Shown here: one piece after another, positions 35,727-47,958 of the stretch
Layout: every line of letters begins with the position of its first letter
Numbering within the stretch: position 1 is the first letter of the stretch
Source of the DNA: Trichopria drosophilae
Lineage: Eukaryota; Arthropoda; Insecta; Hymenoptera; Diapriidae
DNA length: 64,000 nt
Direction of reading: 5' to 3'
Assembly: GCA_030407085.1 (NCBI GenBank)
Contig: CM059585.1
Coordinates: forward strand, 95,636,501-95,700,500
The notes under the pieces: model-generated
The model's database searches: none
The model's input: only the letters and a program-made list of their open reading frames with translations
What the model was told of the DNA's origin: nothing
Made by a program: the position numbers and the translations under genes

Positions 35727-38446
35727 GTAATTATTATATTCTTTAGTTGACTTTATTTTAACCCTCAATACAATTTCTATGAGAGTACACTATTCTATTA
35801 TTCGATGTTTCACAAACATATAAGGGTACTGATAAATAATTAAAAAATTGTCTTCTCTGTTCAACGGATGTTCAAGTGTACCTTTAATGGGAATGTACTG
35901 AAAGTTAAAAAATATTATTAAACGCTCGTCAAACAAGGGATGTTTATAAAATGTAAATGTAACTATAGAAACGGACAAATGGATCAGACATTACACATTT
36001 TTAAAGCGGTTCTCCCAAACTTCCTTCTTCCGAGCGAACTAGAGTAGAGTCCCGTTATATTTGCCTGCACGGTTCCTTGTCTTCCTCTCCTATTTCCTTA
36101 TATTTGCCAAAAGAAGAGGAGCGGGCGCTTCTCCCACTCCTCTCAGCCACGTTATGTTCGTGACGCCACAGCTGGCCCTTCTTGAGGCCGCATCCCGCGA
36201 GGTGGGGAGAAAGAGAGCGGTGACAGACAATTATAATAGGACGGGACCAGGCAAATATGCTGGGATGTAAATATAGCCAGATGCAATTATAACGGGACTC
36301 TGCTGTATTTTAGTTTCTGATATTATGAGGTTATTTTGTAATATTTTCAAAAGTAATATTTTTACCGAGTAATATTTTTTTGTGAAATTTTGAAAAAATA
36401 CGGTAATATTTATTCGTGTTACCGTTTATAAATATTGAATCAATTATATCGTGAGCACTCTCCTTTTGTTAATTGTTAACAATTAAGTAACACGTAAGTC
36501 ATTCAGGTAATTATTTTTATTTTATTTTTGTTGCGAACTCAATCAACAATAACATATATTTTCCGTAAATTTAAAAATACTATAGGAATAATTCTATTTC
36601 ACGATTGGTTTTAACTACGTCATAAGATATTACGTCACTCGAAGAAGTTTTAAACATGTGTTATTTATTCAGAAAAAATCTAACTCGTGTATACTTTCCT
36701 TGAAAATATGATTTTTGTTGTTTATTTTTGTTTGCTATTTAAGTCCATCATTGATAAATATTTATGTTGAAATATAAAAAATAATATAATTATTTTATTT
36801 ACCGAAACATAATTTGTTATCTTTGTTTACAATTCGACTTACCGGATATGCGTGGGAAATTTACCTTCATAATCGTAATTGAACTTGGAGATGCAAATCG
36901 AGATAATTTTCACAATGACGTTAAAGAAGCCCTTGTGAAAATGGATTTTCAACATCATCAATTGTTAACACGCGTCAAAACCATGAATGAACTGACAAAA
37001 CATAGCAAATATTTCCATTCATACTCGTATTTCACGCGTTTATAATTAATCTTTAACTCTCAAAATAATTTTCCATTTTCAAATGAAAAAGGTATACATA
37101 TAACAAGGTCGAGAACGGAAACTAGGATTTACGGAAGCCAATCATTACTTGCAGCACGTCAAACATATCTTCCGATTTTATTTCCATGCGGAAATAGAAC
37201 TAATAAAATGCATAATGGTGTTTATTGATTTTGGAATGCAGCGTGACGCACATGCATGTTTTCATGATGTTTTATTGTGACAATCGCGTGCAAATACTGT
37301 CCACTACGGTATAGCTTTAACATACACAAATAATTAGAAGGAAATTTATTATTAGTTACTTGATGAACGGCAAAAAACACAAGTTGGAGCGATATGTTTC
37401 TGGAGTCTTACGAAATAGATTTTTTGTTTCCAATATTGCTAAATGCTGGTGTTTTTAGTGCAGCGGATACCGTTTAAATATTAAAATATATGAATGCTTA
37501 AAAATGCTACCGGAATGAACTGAAACCCTAAAAACATTATTTAAAATGATGATGAAATAGGACATGGCAATTCAATAATGAATTCTTATCCCGTTTATAA
37601 TAAAGTTAATATAAAGTAAGCCAAATTGCTGTCCGTCATTATTGTTGATCATTTTCTTAATAAATATCTAAATTACTTGATATTGTCCACATTTTCTTTT
37701 TATTCGATAAATATCTTAATTGTATTATTTATGATGTTGATCAGTGGATTAGAGTTAGAAAAATAATTTTTTATATTTTATTTTAATAAAACTTCTATAA
37801 GTTGTCGTATGAACATCAATTTGTACTCATTAACGTCTAAAATAATTATTGAACCTATAATCAGCAAAGGACAGTAGATATTCGTGGCTGTCTAATATAT
37901 CAATATTCTCACATTACATTTTCCGACACGAATTTTGCCTTGCGAAAGCAAAGTATCATTTTCTATTCTAAAAACAATGCTGCTTCCAGAACTTTCCTAT
38001 TACGTCGCATTTTTAAAATCAAAATATCTGTCCGAAGATAGCATTCTTTACCTTTGGCAGTACTGTATACAATTATTTCCTTACGATGACGTCATTACCA
38101 GTTCATCACATATTGAAAAAGTGAATAAAATTTTTTTAACGGAACTTCTTAGTTACATAATTACAAGTCCTAAATTGTTGTTAGTTAGAAAAAAACCTGA
38201 CAAAGAATTGAAATCAGGAATCTTGATGCGGCCATGATCAGATGAAACGTTACATTCCCGTTCAGACTTTAATATATATGCAACATTATAAGGGCCTGAC
38301 CAGGTTATAAAATCTGTTCAGAAACTAACTTCGTTTAGTATTAAAAAATGTATGACCCCGAACAAATATATATTTGCGAGTAAAATAAAATTCGAATTTA
38401 TACAATCTTTGAAATCGGAATTGAAACAAACGACTTTATTTTCCAG
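35727..38446 (+). other. Receptor intron 2 (about 2.7 kb)
   Basis: Phase 2 intron with donor GTAATT and acceptor TTTTCCAG. It contains the pogo-like element at 36042-36305. The stretch 36840-37330 is less AT-rich than its flanks and includes a 65-codon frame (36848-37045) of unknown meaning, possibly conserved non-coding sequence. The frame at 37935-38237 (100 codons) has no recognised domain. Confidence 0.75.
36042..36305 (-). mobile_element. Pogo/Tigger-like non-autonomous element, copy 2 (inverted)
   Basis: Same family as 20582-20827 and 41707-41969 but in reverse orientation. The left end reads GAGTAGAGTCCCGTTATAT and the right end ATAACGGGACTCTGCTG, with TA on both sides. Internally it carries the complement of the CTCTCTTTTTCCCC run (36200-36220). 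The frame at 36061-36270 is not a gene. Confidence 0.75.
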
Positions 38447-38891
38447 GTATTACGCCATAGCCGCTCCACTACACTACTCCACAGTGGTGTCACCACGACG
38501 GGTGATCTGGGGTCTGGTTGGGTCTTGGATTGGTGCATTCTTGCTTTGTTTGCCACCATTTTCTGGACTGGTACCACCGTATCAATACATTCCTGAATTG
38601 GGCTGTTGCGCCCCCAACTTTGGCAACGAATCCTGGGGCACTGCAGCCACCCTCTACGGTGCCATCTACGCATTCCTCGGCATCGCTCTACCAGCAGCTC
38701 TCGTGACTGTCTGCAACCTCAGGGTCCTGGGGATTGCACGTTACCATAGGCATCGAATCGCCAGCGCCATCTACGAAGTCACTCTTAGTGCCCAAGTGAC
38801 GATAACGCATCAGAGGAATCCGTTCTTCGTTCCAACGATAACGTCACCTACAGCCATTCCGCCTCCGCGATTTCACAGTGCAGCCAGCACG
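38447..38891 (+). CDS. Class A GPCR, coding exon 3 (TM4, ECL2, TM5, ICL3)
   Basis: Completes Arg100 and encodes residues 101-248. It begins YYAIAAPLHYS, finishing CDRY (Cys98-Tyr101) and the second intracellular loop. TM4 is about 118-138 with Trp127 and CLPPF, a pattern shared with GPR161-type receptors. ECL2 contains the Cys153-Cys154 pair, one of which should bond Cys75, and an N-x-S site at Asn160. TM5 is about 164-190. ICL3 follows (RYHRHR, then a Pro/Thr-rich part about 224-241). The donor is ACG followed by GTTAGT, phase 0. The open frame extends upstream to 38352, but the TTTTCCAG acceptor and the DRY split place the true exon start at 38447. A minus frame over the exon is its shadow. 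Confidence 0.92.
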
Positions 38892-39152
38892 GTTAGTATA
38901 TAGCTAATTTAAATTTAAATTTCTGTTAACGAATATTTGAGGAGAAAATATCGCCAAAACTCCTAAAGGGATTCGATGTGAGAATACAGAGGGAAGGGAA
39001 TTCATTCGTTAACGGAAACTTCTGCATATTCGATAACGGAAATATGCGAAAACAGTGTATTCGTTAACGGGGGTTGACTATACTAGTTATTATATAGTTC
39101 ATCAACATTAAGCGGAAATTGCTATATTAATATGAAGTTGTTTTGACAATGT

Positions 39153-39769
39153 TTCATTTAAGATATTTGCTTGGGATGACGGTTCAAATTCACGAATGTA
39201 AATAATAACATAATGTCTAAATCAAGCTTCGATATAAGCTACTTAATAATTTATGAAATAATCGAGAGACCAAAAAATGTGAAATTTACCGTCTCTGAAA
39301 CGATGATTTATGGATGCATTGTGTAATGACATTACATTACCAAAATAATGCATTCTCTCAATATCACTAACTAGATAATAAATATCACTATCTAGAAAAT
39401 CCTTCATTTGTAGATTATAGTTAAAAATTGCATTTAAACACTATCATTACGTATAAGACAGGGCCCTCCGTAGTCTTACTGACGAATCCAGCGGAGGACC
39501 TGGGACGAAACGTATTTTTTAACAAATATGCATTTGTATTTATTTTTTACCGATAGAGGGAATCTGAAACCATTAATTAATTGCATATTAAATTGGTCAT
39601 ATACCGTTCCATAAATCATCGTTTCAGAGACGGTAAATTTCACATTTTTTGGTCTCTCGATTATTTCATTAATTATTAAGTAGCTTATATCGAAGCTCGA
39701 TTTAGACATTATGTTATTATTTACATTCGTGTATTTGAACCGTCATCCCAAGCAAATATCTTAAATGAA
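39153..39769. mobile_element. Foldback element with 162-bp arms
   Basis: The arms 39153-39314 and 39608-39769 are near-identical inverted copies in perfect register (for example CGATGATTTATGGA facing TCCATAAATCATCG), separated by 293 bp. The outer ends read TTCATTTAAGATATTTGC and its complement. The minus frame at 39476-39709 lies in the loop and right arm and is not a gene. No transposase is present and the superfamily is unassigned. Confidence 0.8.
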
Positions 39770-39968
39770 TTATTTAAATCAAAGCGGTTAAGAAGATTTT
39801 TATATAGTTGCTATGCAACGAAAATTACAATTTAATTTTGACAATGTTCCCAAAACTTTTCATAAATACCAAACTGCATCATCTTTTTATTATTTATGTT
39901 AGAGATGTCATAAATGACCGGGTCAAATCGTTATGGAATATGAGGTTAGGTGAAAATCGCTGGAACTG

Positions 39969-39980
39969 CACTGAGAGAAG
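39969..39980. repeat. Isolated CACTGAGAGAAG terminus
   Basis: One base from the end of the 18329-18831 element, preceded by TG. No complementary end was found within about 1 kb, so it may be a solo end or chance. Confidence 0.3.
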
Positions 39981-40249
39981 TTTAAAATTACAAACGTGAT
40001 AGTAGAGATATCTGTGGTATAAAACGGGAGATGGTTACCGTCTATTTAGATGACGGCTGCCCTAGTTTGGGACACAACTTGTGCTCCAATTGTTGGGGAC
40101 CGCAGCCCTACTATGTTCAAATAGAGTGTTGGTATAACAGCCGTATTTTATTTTGGAACAACAGCCGTCTTAAAAATACACGGTGGTTGTCATAGGACAT
40201 AACACATCTGCTCCGCTATACCCATGACAGCTGAAGTCTCAAACTCCTC

Positions 40250-40480
40250 TTGTATGCCACGGTATTTCATAACACCTTCAACAATAAGCACCAAATAAAA
40301 TATCTGTATGTGTCGATTTGCGCACGTCCGAAATATGCGTCATTCAGCATTTCCGCGAAAACCCTTCGTGAAAGTGGTTATCTGAATTCAACAGAATTGG
40401 TTTACATTAGGATTAAAGCGATGGGTTTGTACGTATCACCCAAAACCATTGTGAAGCAATACTAAGATGGCTCTTAGAAC
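40250..40480 (+). pseudogene. Possible non-LTR reverse transcriptase fragment
   Basis: The 71-codon frame ends IRIKAMGLYVSPKTIV. This recalls the conserved region of R1/Jockey-type reverse transcriptases after the YADD motif, where a helix is followed by GL-x-L-x-P-x-KTE. YADD itself, the rest of the domain and an endonuclease are not seen. Intermediate composition continues to about 40700. Weak call. Confidence 0.25.
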
Positions 40481-40772
40481 TTAAAGTGGGTAAGTGTTGC
40501 TGATGAGAAGTAGACATCTCCTGGATATTATCCTGAAACTGTTACCCAAATAATGCAGATAGATGCGGTGACGTGAATGCAGCAAACGTTAGGTCAGTTT
40601 CGGTCACCGCAGCTATTTCATAGCCATTTCATGTGGTTGATGCTACTTGAGTATCAACTGAAGGCACGAGTGGGATATGAAGTTCCTGATAAATAATCAA
40701 TCTGTAGTAACGTAAACCTGTGAATACCACACGGAAAGAAAGTTGGCATATAAGCCAAACGAAATGAGAGGG

Positions 40773-40952
40773 AAATTTTTCATTTAAGAAAACGGCAGCT
40801 CTTACACGATTTTGGGAACTATAACTCCCAAAAATCAGGTAAATGCTGGACTTGTTAGTGAGAGTCTAATGTTTAGTGCACGTGGTACCCTATTTTGGGA
40901 CGTCGTAGTTCCCAAAAACGGATAAGCGTTGCCGTTTCTTTAAATGGAAAAA
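40773..40952. mobile_element. Small foldback (MITE-like) element of about 180 bp
   Basis: The ends mirror each other: TTTTTCATTTAAGAAAACGG at the left, CCGTTTCTTTAAATGGAAAA at the right. Each arm also carries a small inner palindrome (TGGGAACTATAACTCCCA; TGGGACGTCGTAGTTCCCA). There is no coding content and the target duplication is not clear. Confidence 0.6.
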
Positions 40953-41706
40953 TCAGGAAAAGTTTTTTCTTTTGCAACAAATTGGATTTTTTGAGCTATT
41001 TTTACCTTTAAATATCTTGAAATGATGGTGTGCCGGATATTTAGAGCCTTAAATGAGCATTAAATTACTATGAAGGACCCTTCTTAATATGATTATCAGA
41101 ACGTGATTTTCTGGAATGGCTCTGGCCAGCCTGTAGTAAAGTTAAGTAGTTCACAATTATCTTGTTTAAGAGGGTTCTAAACTCGTACGCCACTAAAAGA
41201 GGAAATTTCACTAAAAACCGTAATTTAAATATGACTGAATAAAGTTGTCAAACTTTGAGCTCTGTAAAGATAATTCTAGTTACCATTTTCCAATTTTTCT
41301 AGAAAATACTAAAGACCTATTAGTTCAGAACTGATCGAGAATTTTCTGAAATAAGTAAAAATCCGAACATTATGTTCCTCCAATTTTCAAGCAAACCTAC
41401 TGAAACGCTTTGGACTGATTTATATACCAGAATATGTATGAAGAAAGTAGCCATTATTTAAACCCTGTTAAATAAATGTTACAATTTGAATCCAGTGTTT
41501 TACTCATGAAAATGGGTATTTTTGCAATACGTTATAATTGTTCTACAAATTAACACAATAGAAATATTACAATATTGTATGAAAAAGTATCATCAATTGT
41601 GTAGGAAATATACCGAACCATATAATTTTTTATTGCACTCAATTTTTATCCACTTTGCAAAGTGTAGTATAATAGTACCATAATATACTGATGGCAAATT
41701 GAAGTA

Positions 41707-41969
41707 CAGTAGAGACCCGGTATATTTTCTTTTCGCTATATTTACATCACAGCATATTTGTCAGTTCCGTCTCATTATATTTGTCTGTGACTGCTCTCTT
41801 TTTCCCCCACCTTGCGCACTGGGGCCTCAGGAAGGGATTACTGTGACGTCACGAACGTAACGCGACCGAGGAGAGTGGGAAAAACGGCGCTTCCCTTCTT
41901 TCGAGAAATATAAGGAGACGGGATCGGAAGGGGAGGAACCGACCGGGCAAATATATTGGGACTCTACTG
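41707..41969 (+). mobile_element. Pogo/Tigger-like non-autonomous element, copy 3
   Basis: The best preserved of the three copies: CAGTAGAGACCCGGTATAT at the left end, ATATTGGGACTCTACTG at the right, flanked by TA at 41705-41706 and 41970-41971. The interior repeats TATATTTG-type words and has the CTCTCTTTTTCCCCCACC run. The minus frame at 41827-42009 is not a gene. Confidence 0.8.
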
Positions 41970-43447
41970 TATTGCAACATTTTAAATGTAATTGATTTAT
42001 TGTTAACACTGAAGGTAAATTACAACATTAATTAAAACTGTTTCCTCCAAATGTTTTCCAAAATTTAAACCAACCATAACACAAACACGTTTCAATGTTA
42101 TGCATTAATGAAATCATTATTTAAATACAAATAATTATTGGAATGATTAATTCCGTAATTTGCAGATATTTGTAAAATGAAAAAAAGTTATTCATTAACG
42201 TAATGACGGAACTTTAAATAATAATAAATGTAAAGACTAAAAGAATACGTAAACTTTTAAAGGTAGAAGTTTCTGTTTTGAAATTTAAAAGTTTTTAGTT
42301 CCGAAGCATATTATCGATAATAATCAGTATCGAAATAGATTTTCTATAATGTCACCATCAAAAGTTTAATGGATAATCTTTAACGTCTAAATTTATTGTA
42401 ATAAGTATACTAAAGAATTTCATTCAAGTATGAAAGAGTGATTATCTGACAATTAATCCCTATACTAAAATCCCCATTTCCTAAAATTGAATGTTAATAA
42501 ATTCAAAAGAGGACCAACTTTATAATATCTCAAACTTAATTATTTTTTTTTCTTAAATGGGCTCCACCAGAATTGTCATGACTATGTAAACTAACAATTA
42601 AATTTTGCGTGCCATTTAAAAATTACTCTAGCTTCCACAAGAAGTTTAAACACAAATGTAATTTAATTTATGAAATTAAGCAACGTTTTATCTGAAATTA
42701 AGATTAACTTCTCGGAGAGATTCTCTGAGTGACAAATTTAACCTCTTTCAGTTTAAGACATGTTATAAATTTATTTTTGTTGTAGATTCTAACTAGAAAA
42801 AAAATGTTTTTAACGATTATTTAATTAATACTTTTCAACGAAAAAACTAAATCATTTCTTATTGTACAGAATGTTAAAATGTAGTCGAGTTGGTAATTAA
42901 ACGTTAAATTAAAAAAAAAGTTGGAATTAATAATAATGATAGCAAGGAAGTAAAGATTGATAGATCTCATAACAACATTTGTTTTAAGGTGCCAAGGATC
43001 AATTTCAAGTACTACCAGATGAAATTGTGTTATTATTTATTGACATATCGAGGTCGTAATGTTATTATATCGACATCTGTATTTAATGAATAGGAAAATA
43101 ATTAATTGTCCAGACGTGGTGATGTTAAATTTGAGTCGTGAAATAAACAGAATCTAATATACGACTTTTAATTGTTAAGTCTATTTTTACTTCATTCATA
43201 CTATCACAGGCTGTTTTTTTAATTAATTCTTCAATTTTCAAAAACAATTCACAAGAGGTTTTTGTAAATTGAAGTATGTGTTAAAGTATTTCAATAAACG
43301 TTATTCCGAAGGAAAAGGTGATATCTCAAAAGTAAACTTAACAAGGTGTGAACAAAAAATCTAAATATACTTTTAACGGGACCTTGTACGGCATGAAAAA
43401 TTAAGAATGGTTTTCTCATAGACCCCTAAAATCTCATTTTATACTGA

Positions 43448-43560
43448 AAAAATAATAATAATAATTATAATAATAATATGGTCTTTATTGAACAAAAAAG
43501 ATTTGCCCAAAGGGCGAGACACAGCAAAAATGCTGTTTTACAGCCTGACCCGCTGTTTTT
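43448..43560 (-). mobile_element. 3' tail of a non-LTR (LINE-type) retrotransposon
   Basis: On the minus strand the order is a GC-richer end (AACAGCGGGTCAGGCTG...CCTTTGGGCAAATC), then TTCAATAAAGACCATA, then a (TTA/ATT)n tail. A short 3' UTR with AATAAA-like wording and a simple repeat tail is characteristic of 5'-truncated non-LTR insertions. No coding part remains here. Confidence 0.6.
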
Positions 43561-44515
43561 TTGTTTACATATTTGTTTAATAACTCGTAGCTCCATCTAT
43601 TTTTACTCAATTTAAACATTTCTTTTTTATTTGGAAACAGAAAGTATATAAATTAAAAATTGGAATGGCTTTTTTTTTAACGTACAACTTATTTGCTTCC
43701 TATGAGTAAAAAGATGGTATTTTCCGACGTTTGGGACCTATATTATACGTTCTCTTTTCAAGGTAGAATTGATTTATTCAATTGTGAAGTAACGATGTTC
43801 ATAATATTATGTATACATTTAATTGTAAATAAAACGAAACATTTGAAGTGTTCAATTTTTGACCGCTTATATTTAACATAATGTGCTATACTTGGCATCC
43901 TGGTGAGAAGCGCATTTTTACAATAGTTTAAATTATTAGCGCAAGAGGGATACTTATTATATTAATCTAAAATCTAAAAGTCAGATAGTCTCAAATTTAA
44001 CACATAAGAAGAACTATTATCAAAGCGCCAGACGCATATTGCCATCTCAATTCGTCTGTTACAGTTTTTTCTACTTGTTTATTATTTTTCTACATTTAAT
44101 ACATGGACCGTCACACCAAGTATACCCACATTATGTTAACGATGTTCATATTCGGCAACAATTTATATACTCAATTTATAGAGTAATTTTTTTATTAAAG
44201 AGATATTAATAGTTCTTCATAAACTATTAGAGTTATGATTTTGGTAATCCTCAACTTTGTTGAATGCATTTTTTTTAAGTTGTATTTGCAGTATTCTCGA
44301 AATTCTTCTGCAGTAATGTTAAGTTAACGTTAAATAATATCCCTATAACATGCGTATAATGTCCTCTTAAACATTTTACATGTATGTAATTAGGCATTAT
44401 TGTATTTCAAATATATTTATCGTATTACATTTCTATAATTTTGTATTTATATAAATTTATATATTATAATTTACCCTCACAGTAAGTTGAAGTAAGATCA
44501 TAAATCGTAAAATAA

Positions 44516-44650
44516 CTTAGTGTAACTTATCTTACAACAACAAAAATTTCGTCATTGATTATCCATACATAATAATATATACAATTCTAAACTCATTTCC
44601 ATTCCGGGAGCTAAACAGAGCGGCCAATGTTGTTGTAACACCTGGTGATA
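44516..44650. repeat. Inverted repeat partner of 45485-45616
   Basis: Shares TAGTGTAACTTA, ATACATAATA followed by ATATACAATTCTAAAC, and TTCCGGGAGC with the reverse complement of 45485-45616. The copies are diverged (several substitutions, about 3 bases of indel) and lie 0.8 kb apart in opposite orientation. Both are probably copies of one mobile element. Confidence 0.65.
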
Positions 44651-45346
44651 AAACTAACTAAGTCGGTTAGTTATTCTAATGTTAACTTTATATGAAGGTT
44701 AACATAACGTTAGTATGTGTAAGTTTATAACATTAAATTTTAAATTCTCTATAGTATTATCACCATCTTACATTAACATTATATTTTAAAAATACGTTTC
44801 AAGAGACCTTATTTTAATATTATGACCATGTTTCATTACAATGTTAAGGTTGTACAAATATGTAACCTCGTCATAATGTTGGATTCTGTGAAGGAACGGA
44901 TTATGAATATACGTTAATCATTGACCTCGATTACTATAAGTGATATTTTGATATAAGGACAATACAATACCTGGATTTTACACGCATATTACGAAAACCA
45001 ACTATTTCGATACTATGATACGAAAAAGTCCACAGTAAATGTTTAAAAACCATCCTTAACCGCAACCGTGTATCAATAATTTACGTTTGATTTCAACAAT
45101 AAAACTAAATATAGTTGTCGACCTAAAACCAATTGCATCAAAGATTTATATAGGGATTAATTCATACTTTAAAAATATAACTGGTCGGATTTATTCAATA
45201 AGACAATCACCGTAAATGATGTAAATCCATATTCAGAATTTATTTTAACGCCAATTACAAAAATTTAATAATAAAGAAAAGTTGTTATAAAAGAAAAAAT
45301 TAGTAGGAAAACAAAAATAGACAATAAGTTTATTATTATTTAAAAA

Positions 45347-45689
45347 AATAAAAAGGTCGGCTTTATCCTACAATCTCAAGTATTGCCAATTTTTCTTAGA
45401 CCTTTCGAACACTTCGTTTTCATTTTCAAGTGGTTACTGCAAATCTGATACGTTTACCATTTGAAAAAACTAACTTAATTTTATCGACACCAGGTGGCAT
45501 AGCAACGTTTGCAGCTCTGTTCGGCTCCCGGAGTGGAAATGGGTTTAGAATTGTATATATTATGTATGGAGAGTCAATGAATATTTTTTCTGTTGTATAA
45601 GGTAAGTTACACTAACCTCTTGAAGTGTTCGAAATGTCGAGGAAAAATTTCAATACCTGAGATTGTAGGACAAAGCCGACCTTTTTATT
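45347..45689. mobile_element. Foldback element with AAAAAGGTCGGCTTT ends
   Basis: The left end AATAAAAAGGTCGGCTTTAT mirrors the right end, which reads GACAAAGCCGACCTTTTTAT. Mirroring continues over about 70 bp (TCCTACAATCTCA; TTTCGAACACTT). The centre 45485-45616 is the inverted copy of 44516-44650. No coding content. Confidence 0.65.
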
Positions 45690-47620
45690 TTTTTATTATA
45701 TATTCCTACACAACAACACTATTTATTTATTATTATTTATAAGAGTTCGACAAAAACAAACACAAATGTATCCATGTTAGAAATGCTATCCATTTTTATT
45801 GAATTCAGTCCATTTGCTAGCTATATTAACTTGTTTAGAACTATATGTGGACAGCAAAATTACCTACCTAATAGCCAATAACTAGACACAAATCAAAACA
45901 TCAGTAATTAGAAAAAACTGTCTATGCATTGCAAAAAAATAAATGGATAAAATTGTCCATAGATTTATATCAACATACTGCCTAATAACTTCATTAACAC
46001 ATTGCAAAATATGTATTATAGAAATATCTAGTTATTGTACACTAGAATTATTGAAAATACTTATAAAATAAATGATCAACAGTTACGTACATACTAACAA
46101 GATAAAATTTTTAATATTGTTAACAAATGTACTCTAGTACATAACATTTTTTACTTGTTAGTATTAATATAATAGTTTAATAAAACGACAGTATTCTGCA
46201 ATCTCTCTGAAATGATATCGTCCAAATCACGAAATAAATCGATATAAATATAGTTCACAATTTTTTCCATCACGAGTGAAACAGCAGAGAATGAAATTTA
46301 CAATTCTTGCATTTAGTTACATAAAATGATGAAGATAACCTAACTGACCATGCTGCATAAATAAACGCTGTCAAAATAATTAATATGTGCGAAAATGTTA
46401 AAGACTATAATAACAATAACAGTGACGATTATGATCATTAGGATTATTATACTCATATTAAAAGAAACTTAAGAACGTACCTAGGTGGAGAAGTTTTATA
46501 AAACTTTTAATAAAAGGACCGTATAAACATCTTATAAGAGTAATATAGAAAAGTGGTTCATACATTTAGTGAATATGCAATTGCTAATCTAAATGTGCAA
46601 AAAACTCATTTTCAGTAAGTTTTTGCAGCAGAACAAAAGTTTTGTTCGTAATTTAGTAAAAACGAAATTAAAGTGAATTAATCAGAAACCGAAGTATACT
46701 TTTCCGAAGGGTTTGGATGGCCGAATACAAATCTGATCGCAGAATTGTTCTTTCACTTCAAGATTTTAAGATATCCTAACCTCAAATGCAAAAAAAAAAC
46801 AAAAATCATAATCGCACCTTGACAAAAACTTCGATAAGTCGATAAAAAAATCGAATCGGAATTGCTACAAGAGCATTTTAAAGCTGATGAATATCACGTT
46901 AATAGGCGTTCCGTCAAATTGCGAATAGAAATTTTGTTCCGACACAAGAACTCACTGAAAATGGACAAATCGATGTGTTTTTACGACCTTAGCAAATGAC
47001 AATTATAAAACTCCATTAAAAAACTTTGTTCACTTACAACAAAAGACGGAACACAGAAGAGTTTCAATTATTTTACCTTAATAACATTAGTAATTTGAGT
47101 TCGTAACAGAATAAAAGTTAAATAAAAGCGAAAAGAACAAATGAAAATAAAGGATTAATAAAAATTAAAATAAGAAGATATCCATATCATCCATCATTTA
47201 AGCACGACAGGCTTAATATAGATTGTATTAAAAGAAGTATAAGTAATTGACAAAGTTATGATGTATGATATTATGATTAGGTATGATTGGTTGAAATGGA
47301 GATCAAAGTGACGAAATCAAATCTGACTTACCTCAATTCTCAAGCAAGATCAAAGTAGGAGAATCCTTTGTGACATGTCGGGTTATCTAACGTCCATCAT
47401 TGTATTATACCAGAACACGATTAATATTTAACTAGAAGTGATTTTCTGTCATTAAATTTATCTATTCCATGAATCAATTCTAGAGTTTATATCACTAACA
47501 TTCAATAATTTATTGCTTATACGTTCGTATACTTTTAAAACTTTTAAAAAGTATAAACACAATCTAAATAAAGTGGATTATATCAAATACTAATCTAAAT
47601 TAATTGTAAAATAATGTAAT

Positions 47621-47958
47621 TTTGCTTTAGAATATTTATTTGTATTTGGAGGAGCTCAGCCCAGATATACATCAATGACAATCTTTATCATCAAAAACTA
47701 TGCGAATGCGAAGAGGAGCGTGCGACAAATATAGAGGATTTGTTTGCCCTTCGGTCCCCAGACGGTGACATTATGAGAGGGTCCAATGTACTGCTCATTC
47801 TCTACAATATGAGAGGCGCAGAATTCCATAAAGGTCTTTCTTTACCAACGGACGCGAATTTGACATTACGATATACGTGTAAACAAATTTACCGTGAAAT
47901 GTCCTTGGAGAACAAGCTCAAAGTCAAATTCAATATCATGAAACCTGTACAAATATAA
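47621..47958 (+). CDS. Unrecognised protein-like open frame (possible exon or transposon remnant)
   Basis: About 112 codons are open from just after a TAA at 47618-47620 to the TAA at 47956-47958; the first ATG is at 47740. The translation is mixed and protein-like (CECEEERATNIEDLFALRSP, then GSNVLLILYNMRGAEFHKGL), unlike the K/N/I/F-rich frames around it. GAGCTCAG at 47651-47658 could be a 3' splice site. I do not recognise a family. It could be the last exon of an unknown nested gene, a decayed transposon protein, or chance. Confidence 0.3.

Noticed and set aside
38352..38446. Upstream extension of exon 3 to the ATG at 38352
   Set aside because: It would precede the DRY-splitting acceptor, and its translation is lysine/serine-rich with no receptor character. 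The join to exon 2 requires 38447.
38398..38673. Minus-strand open frame of 91 codons
   Set aside because: It is the antisense shadow of receptor exon 3, whose plus-strand reading has clear TM4/ECL2 features and splice sites.
39476..39709. 77-codon minus frame
   Set aside because: Lies within the loop and right arm of the foldback at 39153-39769; the left arm encodes the same text inverted.
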